Source: Acheta domesticus
Lineage: Eukaryota; Arthropoda; Insecta; Orthoptera; Gryllidae
Assembly (NCBI GenBank): GCA_031308135.1
Contig: JAHLJT010008756.1
Location: forward strand, 138,805,775 to 138,869,774
Length of the DNA stretch: 64,000 bases
Direction of reading: 5' to 3'
A program made the position numbers and the translations under genes. The notes under the pieces were generated by a model. The model had not been told where the DNA came from and ran no database searches. It saw nothing but the letters and a program-made list of their open reading frames with translations. Below, one piece after another: positions 1 through 11,569 of this stretch (the first letter of the stretch is position 1; each line of letters starts with the position of its first letter).

Positions 1-109
1 ACACGCAGAATCGTCCTTTCGAAAACATGTTAAATAAAGGATAAACTAGGAGTAGTGTATCTTTTTCCGTAATAGTGTTTTTTTGTTTTGTTTATTTAAG
101 GTCGCATTT

Positions 110-186
110 ACTACGACTATTTACTACTACTATTTTATTACTTTACTACTTCTTATTTACTACTACTTTATTTATTACTACTATTT
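110..186. repeat. Degenerate TAC/TTA microsatellite
   Basis: Imperfect run of tac, tat and tta triplets (tactacta, ttattactt) in an AT-rich start to the window. The flanking 1-109 and 187-282 hold nothing else that I recognise. Confidence 0.7.
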
Positions 187-282
187 AAGGTCACATTAGC
201 GACCATTATTGATATACGTTAGGGGTATCTGTATACTGAATGAAGTGATATGGTGATGATGAGGCGTGAAAGGGCAAACACA

Positions 283-362
283 ACCATGCCCGACGCTGGC
301 TCGAACCCGCGATTCTTCGGCCCGAGATCACCACGGCACTACTGCCTTACCGATATCGACCT
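283..362 (-). repeat. Possible tRNA-like SINE head
   Basis: On the minus strand this stretch carries a good RNA polymerase III B-box (GGTTCGAGCC) and, about 40 bases upstream, a weak A-box-like region (GTAGTGCCGTGGTG). The pairing does not make a clean tRNA cloverleaf, so a tRNA-derived SINE head is likelier than a tRNA gene. No matching second copy was seen in this window. Confidence 0.25.
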
Positions 363-468
363 CCCGGATCGGCTCTGTTCTGTTCTGTATTGCCTTAATG
401 CAACCAAACAGAGGAACGGAAAGCCAATCTCATCGGCCAGAGTCCGTTCAGTCTGTTGTCTAGCTAGA

Positions 469-692
469 TAGCTGGGTCGAGTTCAGTCGCTGTCTGGAGG
501 AGAGTTCTAGTGGCAGACGGTTCTGATCGGCAGTTTTTCGTGGTTTTTCGGATAAATACCAGGCGAATGCCGAATGCTGGGAGATCGGTTGGGGGCTTAG
601 AATACCACCACCTCCAGAGGGAAAACATGCACTACACTTACGGGACTAACGACCTTGACGCGCCAGGAATCACTAATCAATCAAATCTAATC
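469..692 (+). repeat. SINE-A fragment with internal deletion
   Basis: Matches the recurrent SINE-A family. It begins in the block with GTCGCTGTCTGGAGGA, continues through the block containing ACCAGGCGAATGCCG, then jumps to the end block (TACACTTACGGGACTAA, then GACGCGCCAGGAATCACTAA) and the AATC-type tail near 676-688. The CT-rich and GGTGCCCCGCTGG middle of the full element is mostly missing. The tRNA-like head is absent. Confidence 0.8.
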
Positions 693-770
693 ACGCTTGC
701 CTGATCCTCTTGTCTACGGCCGCGCCTTTCCACCGGAGTCAGAGAAAATTTAATGTTGTGTTTGTTATTT

Positions 771-1117
771 CCTGGAGGTGGCGGTGGACGTTCTTTGCTG
801 CAACGTGAGATCCGGCGCGTACCTCTACGCCCACCGGGATTTGCCCTCTACCTGCTCCAACGGGCCCCCCACTCAGCCGGGTCAGGCTCAGAGCTCCGTC
901 TTGTCTCCCGATGACAGTCATAGTGCAGTGAATGTAAGTGTGCGCATTGAAGGAAGAGACAAAGTTGAGGAAGGCAAATTCGCGTGCAGACTACGGCGGT
1001 TTTATTAAGTATTGCTCCGGCATTCGCCTGGTATTGATCGGAGAAACCACGGAAAACCGCTTGTCAGAACAGCCGGACGCTAGACTTCCCCTCCACCGAG
1101 CAGCGGTCGAATGAATT
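771..1117 (-). repeat. SINE-A fragment, reverse orientation
   Basis: Reverse complement of the SINE-A middle and left body. It shows GGAGGTGGCGGTGGACG, then GCTCCGGCATTCGCCTGG, GATCGGAGAAACCACGG and CTCCACCGAGCAGCGG in the expected order. Both the head and the AATC tail are missing. It ends directly against the GC island that starts near 1119. Confidence 0.8.
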
Positions 1118-1118
1118 T

Positions 1119-1692
1119 TGTAGCCGTTTCGAAAATCCGCTCCCGCCGCCACAAGTGGATTCCTCGGGGCTCCCGCTCAGCGGCGAGGGCCGTGTGTCTC
1201 AGCCGTCCTTCCAGGAGCGATATGACTTAATAGGCGCACGACACGTTGCCGGCGCCCGTGCGGCTGTGTGGCCGCGTGGCGCAGGCCCCATTAGCATATC
1301 GCGGGCGGTTTAATGGTCAGGGACTGCGGCCGCTGGACCTTTTTTGTGCGCGGCCTCGGGCCGGCCCGACCCGCGCCGCCGCCGCCGCCTCCCAGCCGGC
1401 ACCGCCGCCGCCTCCGCCGCTGATGAACGTGAACCACTTTGTGTATTTGTCACGGCGGCGGCGGCGGCGCGCTCCTCTCCAGCCCCGAGCCAAAGAAATT
1501 AGGGTCCATTAAAATATTGGAGGAGCCGCCCGGCCGGCCGGCCGTGCGGAGGAGGATTAACAGCGGTTTGAGAATAATTTGTGGCAGCATCGTTTACATC
1601 TGTTCAACTCTGAAAAGACAAAAGTGACTGCGGTGCAGCGTGAAGCGGTGCTCGTGGCTGCGGAGAGGCAGCGAATGATTCGCTGCTTAGGA

Positions 1693-1725
<33 letters not shown>

Positions 1726-1850
1726 GAGGAGACACGGGATGGCGGCCGTTACTTGGGTTTTTGTGCCGCCACCTGGCTCCGCCGAAGAGACCGTTGCTGC
1801 CAGCCCGGGAAATGGTCTTATTTTACTTTGTGTAATGACTGCATGAGAGC
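1119..1850. promoter_or_regulatory. GC/CpG island with AT-core motifs
   Basis: CpG-dense block in an AT-rich neighbourhood. It contains a (GGC)n run of about 11 units near 1694-1724, a GCCGCC run near 1374-1420, and AT-core motifs embedded in GC-rich DNA: ACTTAATAGG near 1223, CATTAGCATATC near 1289, TTTAATGGTCAGG near 1309 and CATTAAAATATTGG near 1507. Unmethylated islands commonly mark promoters or developmental enhancers. No start codon in good context leads into a recognisable protein, so the role is unassigned. Confidence 0.5.
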
Positions 1851-4164
1851 CGTCAAGGGTATAAATTGAGACGGTGAAAGTAATTAAGAGTCGTTGGCAG
1901 TAAGCACGGGAAAAACGGGAAATAGAGACGAAAGATATTTACGAACAACACTGTTCATTGAAGATGATCTACGCTCGAAACAGATCCTATAAAAGGTCTC
2001 TCTTTGATATATTGTCTTGTTGAGTAATTGTGTTGAGGAAGGATCTGTAAGGTTGTTTACGAATATTATCTTTTCGTAAGTTTCAACGAAACCGTCTTGT
2101 CGTGTCCTCAGTTGAATACTTAATTTCATAAACTGGACAAGAGCCAAAAAATGAGTAAATGACCAAATATTTTTCTGAGGCTATATACATTCCGACCTTC
2201 CATAAAGGTTAGGCATTACATTGAATTTCGTGTTTAGTGTAGAAACCTGTCATGGGGCATTCCGACTGCAAGACATTGACGTACAGTTTAGTTACAACAA
2301 GAATACCCTTGGAAAAATGATTTTAAAGACTTTCTATCCATCATGTATTCTGAAAACAAATTCAGCTCCTTAATTACACCCCGTCATGTTCTATTTTTAC
2401 CGAAAATTAAGCTTTTAAAAATTGTAATTTATTACACCTACTTACAAAAGTATTACTGATTCTTATTTGCAACAACATTTTCTCATTTGACACATTTATT
2501 AAAATTTTTACTATTTCGTAATGTAAATATTCTTGAACATTCTTCATTCCTTTTTCGGTCTGGGCCAAAAATGTTCTTCGTTCTTTTAGATTTCTATCAA
2601 TATCAATAAAATAAAATACCAAAATCTTACCTGTCGAGATTCAAATACTTTTATAACATCGTTTTACCATGGTCTACTACAGTAGTATGTGCAGTGGAAA
2701 TAATTCAAGATAATGAACAGCCTTCCTATGATGATAAATATGCCAAGCTGACTTCATCCTTACCTTTATGCATGCAATGCGTCCTAATTACAAAAATATT
2801 AATTTACCAAAAAATTGTATTTGGTACCCTGAACAATCTAACCTGCTCTACATAATTATCCTTCCTTATATTGAGCTTGTAGTGCCTTTATTCATTTCGT
2901 ATGATCACAACGGTGCGCCATGTTTCACCAAAACATTTGTACCAATAACACGTTTATTTTACCTCAAATGTTTTCAGAAATGCAGCCACCAAATTATTTC
3001 TACAAATAAAATCATCTTTATCAAAGAGTCTGTGCAATATTTAAATTTACAATGAGGATAAATAAAACTAATATTTCCTTTATTGGATTTCTGAGAAAAT
3101 ATCGTCATTTGAGCTTTGAAAAAATGAAGAGAGATTTCACCAATTACCCTCGTTGGCTCTCATGTTTTATTCAACGTTCCTCGTACAAAGAGAATTCTTT
3201 TTCATCGCACAGCTATTTAAATGATGCAATTGCAGATATTTTCAGTTCCAAAAAGAAACAATGAGGTTAACTGAATGCGAAATAACAATTGGATTCCATA
3301 TAATTGCCAGTCAGCGGTAGAGACGATACCATTTTTCACAGACAATCTAAACTTTGGCTGTAAATTGTCATAATTCTGTTGTTGATAAATATAGGTAATA
3401 AAAAGGTAGATTCATCTTTCAGTGTGGCAAAAACATTGAACCTCTCAAATATATTGAATGTGAATAGACTCGTTTTCTAACAAGCGACCTCGTAATATCA
3501 ACAAAATTTCCTCGTGAAAAATGTTAATTTCGAAGAGTGTGGAGTGGTAAATTTTCCGTTGCTGTAACAAAAATACAGTTCGAATCGTGTTCATTTAAAA
3601 GCGCTTTTCGCAGTTGTAAAAATACCATCTATGAAGTAAAACTTCGCGCAAATTAATAATTATTTATTTCAATGTGTTATACAAAATATTATAATGTATA
3701 CAATACCATTTCCAATAAGAATTTAATTTACTTTTTATACATAGAAATTTCTGGCCTCATTTTCTGCATTGTTTTGTAATAAATATGTGCTCAACCTTTC
3801 CAGTATCGCAAATGATAGTAGCTAGAGGATAATAATTATTTTTTAACTGGCATCCTGTAGGCGTGTAAAGCCCAGGACTCCATACATAGAGGGACAAACC
3901 CCGCAGTCGGCCGTGGATAGGTCATCCTGAGATTTATTTTCTCTTTTAAAAATCAAAATAACTAAAATGGATTTAATTTATACATGAAGGTACTAGAACA
4001 GCACGTACTTCTCGCCCTTAGTGACAAATAATAATGTAATGTAGCATTTCTGTTCAGGGTCGCAAGGTAATTTGCGCTCTTGTGCCGATTATAGACGTGG
4101 GACTCCGAGTTCCAATACTTTGAATTGTGATGCAGAGATTTTATTTATCTTATACAGACTTTTG
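1851..4164. other. AT-rich stretch, nothing recognised
   Basis: About 2.3 kb of AT-rich DNA with only short open frames (under 100 codons) that resemble no family I know. Near 3850-4030 is a slightly more GC-rich patch. Its right part contains the 20-mer ACAGCACGTACTTCTCGCCC, which recurs near 56829 just ahead of repeat B, so it is probably a repeat edge. Confidence 0.5.
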
Positions 4165-4193
4165 ACTGTGAAGTCGAGGTGCGACTTCACAGT
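4165..4193. other. Perfect 12-bp stem, 5-nt loop hairpin
   Basis: ACTGTGAAGTCG and its exact complement CGACTTCACAGT are separated by the loop AGGTG. No T-tract follows and there is no transcription context, so the significance is unknown. Confidence 0.8.
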
Positions 4194-4699
4194 TATAGCA
4201 TGAGTAATAAAAATAACCGACATTATATTAATTGAGGAAATCTCCGAAAATTGTACTTCTACGTATGTTAGTGTGTTTACTTTTTCGGTCCGTAATTTAA
4301 CACAAAAAGATAAGTTTTTATATTTGTGAAGAATAGAGTAATCTTGTTCGTTTAAAATTTAAAGAGAAGTAAAAATAATGCAGGTATTACAAGAACTGCG
4401 TAAATTTTTGCCATCCTTTCACAAATGCCTCTTGCATTAGGGTTAACGGGGCCCTGTTTCTGTTTTTATTAACTCGGTCATCACTTGTAAAACTCATTAC
4501 ATAAAATCGTAGAACATTCAGTACGAAAACTATTCTTTAAAACTAGTATATCAATACAAATTCGACAATTAAAACTGCTTTTCATACACTTATAACACCT
4601 CCCAACAATGAGAAGGAAATCACAAAATTTCAAACTCCCATTTCGCGGGTTGTTGCCATTGACGTATTACCTCTTAGAATACTAGCGAAATGGAGCGCG

Positions 4700-5655
4700 G
4701 GAATCAAGAATTTGCAATTTTTATGATTCGCAAACATTTTGCTAAACTTCTCTTGTTTTCATGTTTTTTAAAAAATGTACACAACCTATTTAAAGAACTG
4801 ATTTTTACATTTCTGTTATCAAAAAGCTTCTACAATCAATATTGTACTTTTGTAATGCTAATTATTTGTTTTCAATTTTCGAAAATACAGTGTGTTCGTT
4901 TGAAAATGGGGCTCGCACCACTTTATCGTTCTTTGTTACACAAGAAAAAATCATAGCAAAAAAATTGGAGCCGTTTTTAGAAAAAAATGGTTTATTGAGC
5001 ATTGCGAAGTTTATTCGAAGATCTGTCTTTGGTGAACAGATTTCCCTAAGGAACCAAAAATATGCTTCTTCTTCATTATTGTAGTTGTAAAAAGTACGAA
5101 AACATTTTAAGTTTTGCATTTTTCGAAAATTAGAGGAAATTCAAATAAAATGCGAGCTACGTAATTTCTTAAAGTTCTTGTTGCTCTATCAGAGGAAAAC
5201 GGAAAAAGATTGGAAAAGGAAAAAGGAACAAACCGAAGGCATTTTTAGAATAAGATTCGTAGGCTTCCGTGGACGAAGTCATTTGATTCTTGGCGGTCCG
5301 GGATGAACCGCATCTCAGTCGATGGAGCTGACGTTTCGGCCATTATGACTTTGGCTCATCCAGGACAGCCAAGAATATTTTTTTAGAACATTTTCAAAAT
5401 GTTGAGGCTTTATGTAAAGAACCTCCCAAAATCAAAATATCAGTACGGAGGAGTCAAGGATCCATCAAACGTGTATTCTGACTACACAATATGTTAGAGG
5501 AAGTAATTTACTGCGTAACGTAGGACGAAGATTTATTCACATTTTCATTACCAGGACGTGGCAATTAGGGGTTCCGCATCTAAAAATCGCGTTTTTCCCA
5601 CCAGCATTACAATACTTTCACTATACAGCGTAAGGAGAATGCGAGAAAGTAAAAC
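4700..5655 (+). repeat. Repeat B, copy 1 (AT-rich dispersed element)
   Basis: Member of an AT-rich family with further copies near 15.64, 37.55 and 56.85 kb, all in the same orientation. Shared blocks are GTAGTTGTAAAAAGTACGAA, GCATTTTTCGAAAATTAGA and a terminal block with CAGCATTACAATACTTTC leading to GAGAAAGTAAAACAA near 5640-5656. The right part is interrupted by other sequence, including the hairpin at 5284-5373. No coding content is retained and the element class is unknown. Confidence 0.55.
5284..5373. repeat. Foldback with ACGTTTCGG core
   Basis: Left arm ATTCTTGGCGGTCCGGGATG pairs with right arm CATCCAGGACAGCCAAGAAT with few mismatches. The loop holds GACGTTTCGGCCATTATGAC. The same ACGTTTCG word, usually near CTTCAGG, appears in four other foldback-like places in the window. 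It looks like the terminal hairpin of a transposable-element family that I cannot name. Confidence 0.6.
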
Positions 5656-6182
5656 AAAATAAATGCTATTGTTACAGTAAATTAGTAGGTCATAATGAGG
5701 TCACCCCAAGGTAATTTCTTTGATTCCGGTGTATAAGCTGTTCTCGAGCTTCTTAACTTCCATGATTTCACGGAGTTCGGTTAAGAATTGCGGCTTCCGG
5801 CGCAGGAATTGATACACGAAGGTTAGGTTTTATATGAGACACGGACACGAAGATACAAACAATTAGGATAAAAATGAAGGTTAAAACATGTAGTCCAAGT
5901 ATACACTAGATCATTGTACTGTTTAATGTTTTTAACAAGTGTCTATCGTCAATATACAGGTGAAACTCACTAATAGATAATACCAGTTTTTACACACTTT
6001 AGTAGGTAATATTGGTTTTAAAAAAATCAGATCTAAAGATGTATTTTCTCTGTACATTTTCACTGTTCTGACTTCGTTAAAGCATAATAGTATTCGAGGA
6101 AGTGAAACGAAATAATCGCTAATTTAGAACACACAAACTCCATGACTTCAGCTATTTCAATAATTAAAAGAATAGTAAGAAG
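5656..6182. other. AT-rich stretch, nothing recognised
   Basis: No open frame of note, no tandem repeat and no GC island. Confidence 0.5.
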
Positions 6183-6285
6183 GTGACTTAGCAATGTAAA
6201 TAATTCAAAACATCCAAAAATGAGTTGGTGAAGTTTTCTAGTATATACACAGAAACATGGCAATTGGATTACGTAGAGACGGTTC
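6183..6285 (+). repeat. Direct repeat copy, left
   Basis: Shares a diverged match with 6926-7030. Common blocks are GTGAcTTAG, ATGTAnATAATTCAAA, CATCCAA, a TTnGTGAA block and CTAGTA, ending in GCGTAGAGA-like sequence. The copies are about 743 bp apart, and the interval holds the longest non-repetitive open frame in the window (minus strand 6238-6804). Confidence 0.55.
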
Positions 6286-6925
6286 TCTGATTTCACTTAT
6301 CAAAAGAATAAGTGTAAGGAGTGAACATGGCCCGGAGACAGTATATTCATTCTGCAGATATTCTTGTGTGCACACGGCCGCCTTGAACTGATGTGTTGAA
6401 CACCAAGGTAACAGTAAGCTACGAAATGAGTGAAGAATCAACAAGCAGACGCAATGCGCAACGTATTGATGCACACTAGAGTTGGATGTGTTGATATTCA
6501 GATGGAATGTGGACGTATTGAAAGACACGATAAGTGGATATTCTAAAGTACAGACGATAAATGGAGTACATAGAATTGGAATTGTAAATCGAGATGCCAC
6601 TGAGATATTTGAAAAAATTGAAGTGAAGTAAACTGAGAATTGGATGTAAGAAACGAAAGGCGTTTGGTACTGTATTCGTTCAGTTGAAAAATTGTTAAGT
6701 AATGTTTTTGCTGTTATTGTCATAATTGTAAATAAATATTCTTGTTTATTTTTGGAAACTTGGAATTGTTTTGTAAATATAATTGAACGGTAATTTGCCC
6801 CCATTTAGATCTACAGTGTATGCCGTTGTATCATCGGCCTTCATAAATAAATGGATGTTTTTATTATTTTTTTAATAATGACCTGATTCACTAAAGGGAA
6901 AAAAATAGAAGCTTCACAGTAATAA

Positions 6926-7030
6926 TGTGATTTAGAGATGTACATAATTCAAACATCCAATATTGGCTTAGTGAATTTTACTAGTAGAGGAACATCGCAT
7001 GCGGGTTGCGTAGAGATGGGACTGTGAGAA
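6926..7030 (+). repeat. Direct repeat copy, right
   Basis: Partner of 6183-6285, with the same order of matching blocks. A (G)10 run follows at about 7040-7049. The pair may be the ends of an old element or a local duplication. They are too diverged to call LTRs. Confidence 0.55.
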
Positions 7031-7140
7031 CTGTCTCTTGGGGGGGGGGGCATCGTATTCTGTCATCCTCCTCGCACAGTCATCCTTTCTCAAAATGCAA
7101 CACGAAGAGCCCACACAGGTGCGTTGGCTCACCCCATGTG

Positions 7141-7142
<2 letters not shown>

Positions 7143-7179
<37 letters not shown>
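7143..7179. repeat. (GT)n microsatellite
   Basis: Uninterrupted GT dinucleotide run of about 18 units. It accounts for the cysteine-valine open frames over this position. Confidence 0.97.
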
Positions 7180-7180
<1 letters not shown>

Positions 7181-7659
7181 CTCCGTTTTTGTCCGTGGCG
7201 ACGAGAAACAGCCACGTAAAACATTTAACTTTTGAGTGTCCTTTCAGAAACACTAAAGGAAATGTAATAGACTTTATAAACGCACAGACAAACTGTGGCT
7301 AGTAAATTTGGATATTCAATTGTGTCAAATAAATGTGGGAAACTTATGCTTTTATTTTTCCTCCCATTAAGTTTACATTTTTTACGTATTTTCGTCATAT
7401 CTCATGTTCTCGTTTAAATTAAAATTTTTAGTACGTTGTTCGGCTCTTCTCTGCATGAAATGGGTACGTTGTCATACGCTACGTGATTACATAAATAAAT
7501 AAATAACAAATCGAGACTTCGCTACGGACATACTAACACAACACATTCACACCTGTTCCACAAACTACCCGAACCCCTCTGTGACTTATGCAAGATTGAA
7601 CTGTGTCGCATATATGACCAATGTTAAAAGAGATATAATATAATATTATTATTATAAAA

Positions 7660-7663
<4 letters not shown>

Positions 7664-7714
<51 letters not shown>
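7664..7714. repeat. (AT)n microsatellite
   Basis: Uninterrupted AT dinucleotide run of about 25 units. From 7715 to 7840 the DNA continues as AT-rich imperfect repeats of taataaata type. Confidence 0.97.
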
Positions 7715-7717
<3 letters not shown>

Positions 7718-7909
7718 GTAAAATATTGAAGAGTCGTTGAGAACCTATGATTGATTCGACTGTAATAAATCAAAAAGAAATAAATATATTTAATAAATAA
7801 TTAAATGTAATAAATACATTTAATAAATAAATAAAAATACGTTCGATGATGTTTGTGAGAAACGGTCTAAGCAACTCCTGTGCTGAGGAAGAGAGTGACG
7901 CGAAGTGGG

Positions 7910-8475
7910 TGTCAGTGGGCTCGTCTCCGTCGGGGAGGGGAGGGGAGAGGGGAGGTGTGGAGGGGGGCGGGGCGGCCTGACAAGCGGAGAGCAGCCTAAT
8001 TAGGGTTTCGCATGCCACTGCCGGCGTCCATTTCCTCTCTCCATTTCCATTTTATTATATTGACAATTATGATGGCTGTAAACGCAGGCGCTGTGGCCCG
8101 ACGAGTCAATCCAGAGGGCGCGACGCGACGCGGCGCGATGGGGCGGGGCGAGGAGAGGATGGGCGGGGAGAGGCTGGATGGGCGAGGATGGAGGGGCATG
8201 ACAAGGAGGGGAGGGGCGGAGCGAGGATGGGCATGAAGGGGCGGGGTGGAGCGGGGCAGGGCGGGGTGGAGCGGGGTAGGGCGGGGCTGGGCTAGGCGGG
8301 GCTGGGCAGTACGGAACGTTGCGGGGCGGGACGGGACGGGACGGGACGGGACGGGACGGGACGGGACGGGACGGTGCGTTGCGGGGCGGGGCGGGGCGGG
8401 GCTGGGTGGTACGGGGCGGGGCGGGGCGGGGAGGGACGGGGCGGGGCGGCGCGGGGCGGAGCCGGTCCGCCTGCC
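7910..8475. repeat. G-rich GC island with pentamer tandem repeats
   Basis: Strongly G-over-C skewed plus strand. It contains about nine GGGAC units at about 8328-8373, GGGGC units from about 8382, and many GGGG runs able to form G-quadruplexes. Open frames here on both strands (Gly/Arg- and Pro/Arg-rich) come from the repeat lacking stop codons and are not genes. Confidence 0.8.
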
Positions 8476-8745
8476 GCTCGCTGCCCTCGCGGATAAGGCA
8501 AATTCTTCAATAAGACCCAACTTCGTTTTCGCTCCCTTTCTCCCTGTATTTATACAGAGCGATCCATCTTCCCGGAAAAAGGGTCGCCATGCTGATTTGC
8601 ATGGAGGATGAAATGTCCTCACATGAGATGGAATGGGAGAAAATAAACATGACGGTGGCGAGTAAAAGAGGGAGACTGATTGGGCTGGCGTTTCGCTGAA
8701 TAGACTTCGCGACAGGATTTTTCAATTGCACTATCAGCGTTTCAT
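8476..8745. promoter_or_regulatory. Candidate conserved regulatory block with octamer
   Basis: Balanced-composition, non-repetitive block on the right edge of a GC island. It contains the POU-type octamer ATTTGCAT at 8595-8602, a forkhead-like AAATAAACA near 8640 and several GATA/TAAT-like words. Sequence quality differs from both the island and the AT-rich DNA beyond it, as expected of a developmental enhancer. Conservation is not shown here. Confidence 0.35.
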
Positions 8746-8777
8746 CATGAGTAATACTCGTACGTACTTCTATTGAT

Positions 8778-8842
8778 GTTGTTCTTGTTCTTGTTCTTCT
8801 TCTTCTTATTATTATTATTATTAATATTATTATTATTATTGT
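8778..8842. repeat. TTC/TTA microsatellite cluster
   Basis: Runs of gttctt, cttctt, then ttatta and gttgtt triplets in succession. Confidence 0.9.
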
Positions 8843-8992
8843 TGTTGTTATTTCTCTATATCACGACTAAAAATGTTATGAGTCGGCTGAATATAAAATC
8901 TACTCCAGGTTGCAACCAGCTATCTAAGGAGCAATTCTAGGGTCTGTCGGTGCCTCTACAATACTTTGCGAAAAATGTGGGCTGTTCCAAAT

Positions 8993-9008
8993 AAATTATT
9001 ATTATTAC

Positions 9009-9047
<39 letters not shown>
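8993..9047. repeat. (TTA)n microsatellite
   Basis: About 17 ATT units with one ACT interruption. It follows CAAATAAATTATT, so it may have grown from the A-rich tail of a retroposon occupying 8890-8990. Confidence 0.92.
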
Positions 9048-9071
9048 CACAATTGTTATGAATATTAGTTC

Positions 9072-9275
9072 AGGGACAGCGTGGTAGCTTTCCGTAGTGC
9101 GATCCAGGGTTTGATTCCTGGGGTAAAAGTAGAGCTGTGGCTTTCTAATACAATCGTCTCTGTTTACATGGCTGTGTGCCGAAAGAAAAGCTCAGGCAGG
9201 CCAAATAAGGTAGGTTCGGTGAAGGGAATTCGTCATGCCCATCACATGTCTTCCTTTCCCTCAGCCGTCGATAAT
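9072..9275 (+). repeat. SINE-B copy 1 (tRNA-derived)
   Basis: Begins with a tRNA-like head: A-box-like ACAGCGTGGTAGC, then B-box GGTTTGATTCC near 9109-9119. It shares GCGTG-TAGC-TTCCCGT-type head sequence and body order (GTCTC-GTTT, GCTGTnTGnCGAA, CACATGTC) with the copy near 56.53 kb. Two copies with the same head and body support a SINE rather than a tRNA gene. Confidence 0.6.
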
Positions 9276-10690
9276 AAATTAAAAGAGGACCCGGACCTGG
9301 AAGCACCGCTACTTGGCACAAGTCCGACTTGTAAGGGCATGAGGTACATTTGGCATCGATAGAGGTGAGGTGATGAGAAGGAACGCAAGAACCCCCAGAA
9401 AACCAGCTCTCTTTGGCCTCAACGAATTCTGAATGAATTGACCAGGGTCCTAGCGGTGAAGGGTATTTGCGCTATCCATCACACTCTGGGTTCACCTCAA
9501 TTCAGTTCTTGTTAGTCACTTGAATTTTGGAAATGAAATCTTCATAGCTGTGAAGAGAATCGACGGGAGCGGCCGAACAGCGAGGCTTGCCTCAACTTGA
9601 GTAAATTGGCATTTTCAGATGAGCAATGCAATCGTCCTCCTCTAGCGAGTCTCAGGATTTGTTTCTGAGATTTTCTTCTAACAGATGGACAAATGTAACA
9701 AATTAAAAATCGCTCAAACTGGAAAAGCAGTCCATAATACTAAGAGAACTGAACATCAAAAACTACAAGTACTAATTGTCCATTCTTTTAACTTCACCAT
9801 TGTAATATCTCAACAAATGCGCTATGAAATATTTCAAAATTATATTAACAATCACAAAATGTTCAGATGCTGATATCTAGAAAAAATAAAATGAAGTTTA
9901 TATAATTGTCACCATTCCCGTCACCTTGTCTTTGAACAAATATGATTAATAAAATGAAGTTTGCGAAAAATAAATTTTACCACTTTCCAGGGTCTGACTA
10001 ATCTCGGCTTGTATGCAGACAAAAATCATTCTACATTACTTATGTTACTGAGGACTCCTTTACGGATGATTGTATCACTAAAATTTGGAAATTCATGTCT
10101 TAAAATTTAAAACATCCCATTCCGACTGATCTTTCGTGACATATTCAGGATTTTTTTACTTAAATACCATTTTTTTGCTTATTCTTTTTCGTGATCACCT
10201 GGAACTTTCTCTAGTTTAGCTACAGCTGATGAAAGCTGTGGCATGAATATAGCAGTGTCTAATTACAAGAAAAACACCTGCGGGAGTGAAATGATGAATG
10301 GTTTGTTTCGATTAAATTCATTTTGATGTATGTGAAGTACATTTTTTTCATTACATTAGTTTAACCGTGCATCTGCATTCCCGAATAGGCAAATGCATTC
10401 CCGAATAATTACAAAACTCCTCGTCCTCGTGACAATTTATAAATTGAAATACCGAATCCCTAGCAACAGATGAAGGAAAGACGTGTATTTTCGAAAACAT
10501 TACCCACATTGTACTTTATTTCCCGAATAGAAGAAACAAATAACATTAATTATTTCAAAGGTTCTCATGTACATTTTGCAAAGTGGTCATTTAGGACAGA
10601 TTAAGACTCTAAAAATATCTTTGTTAAAATATTTAATTTTCTGTCCTATTCTAATGTTATTTGGAACGGCTATTTTTCTAACTTTTTTTC
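9276..10690. other. AT-rich stretch, nothing recognised
   Basis: No gene, GC island or tandem repeat was recognised. The left 250 bases, which are more GC-rich, may be the remainder of the SINE-B host repeat. Confidence 0.45.
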
Positions 10691-10822
10691 CCTAGGCACA
10701 TTTACTGCCTCAGAGGGCTCATAGTTCGTGACCTTGTGTTCGAACACACGTGTCGAGTCTTAGACGCATGCAGTAGATTTTAGGTCGTAGGAAGATGTAT
10801 GTTCGGCCAGTCTTTCGGTTTC

Positions 10823-11316
10823 TTGATTGATTGCTTGATTGCTACTAATTCGGGTGCGTCAACTGCTAAGGTCATTAGTCCCGTAAGTGTAGAAAATGTA
10901 TTTTGCTCGGGACGTAGCGGTAATCTTCCCCCGCTGGATGGCAAGATCTGGCGGGGGCGGTGTTTTCCCCAACCAGGTATCTTCCACCAGCGGGGCACCG
11001 CCCCAGACGAAACCAGCTCTAAGCTCTCGACCGGTCTCCTGCATGTGTACGTGTGTGTACCTGTAGTGCATGTAAGTGTGTGTATAATGGCCCGTTCGTT
11101 AGGGTACTGCTCCGGTTTTCGCCTGGCGTTGATCGGAGAATCCACAGAAAACTACCAATCATAGCAGCCGGCCGTTAGAACTCTCCTCCGGACAGCTGCT
11201 GAATTCGACCTAGCTAATGTCGAAAATCATACCACCGTCGGGACTCGAACCTACAGCGCCGCAGTCAGAGGCACTGCAATGACATCAGTTGATGCCCTGA
11301 GCCACATCTCCCGGCC
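10823..11316 (-). repeat. SINE-A, near full length, reverse orientation
   Basis: Reverse copy running from its AATC tail (seen as TGATTGATTGCTTGATTG at 10826-10842) to its tRNA-like head. The head has a perfect B-box, seen as GGACTCGAACC at 11241-11251, and an A-box seen as CCCTGAGCCACA near 11294. The body contains the hallmark blocks for GGTGCCCCGCTGGTGG, ACTTACGGGACTAATGACC and CAGGCGAA. Length is about 490 bp. Open frames on both strands here are incidental. Confidence 0.9.
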
Positions 11317-11569
11317 CCTTTTCTCTCGGACCGAAAAATGGGAGTGAGAATGGATGAGGGAAGGAAGGGTACCGCGCAATCCTTGAATAGATTCTTGAAT
11401 TTTAGCTACATTAAAACATTCATTTCAGGCGAACATACCCCGGTGCGTGGAACGACCAAAAAAAAAAACAACACAAGAGCACCACAGCTCCAGCCCAACG
11501 TTAGCCAACGTTTGTGAAATGAAAATCCGAATCGTTCGTCTGTTACTCACCGACCACACACCCTAATTT
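11317..11569. other. Spacer, A-run, nothing recognised
   Basis: Moderate-composition spacer between SINE-A and the next GC island. It includes an A run near 11459-11468. Confidence 0.5.

Noticed and set aside
6238..6804. 188-codon minus-strand frame as a gene
   Set aside because: No recognisable domain or family, no convincing start context, and a second frame overlaps. Could be chance in AT-moderate DNA. Kept only as part of a repeat finding.
6183..7030. LTR retrotransposon
   Set aside because: The repeats are too diverged and lack TG..CA ends, a primer-binding site or a polypurine tract, and no Gag-Pol motifs lie between them.
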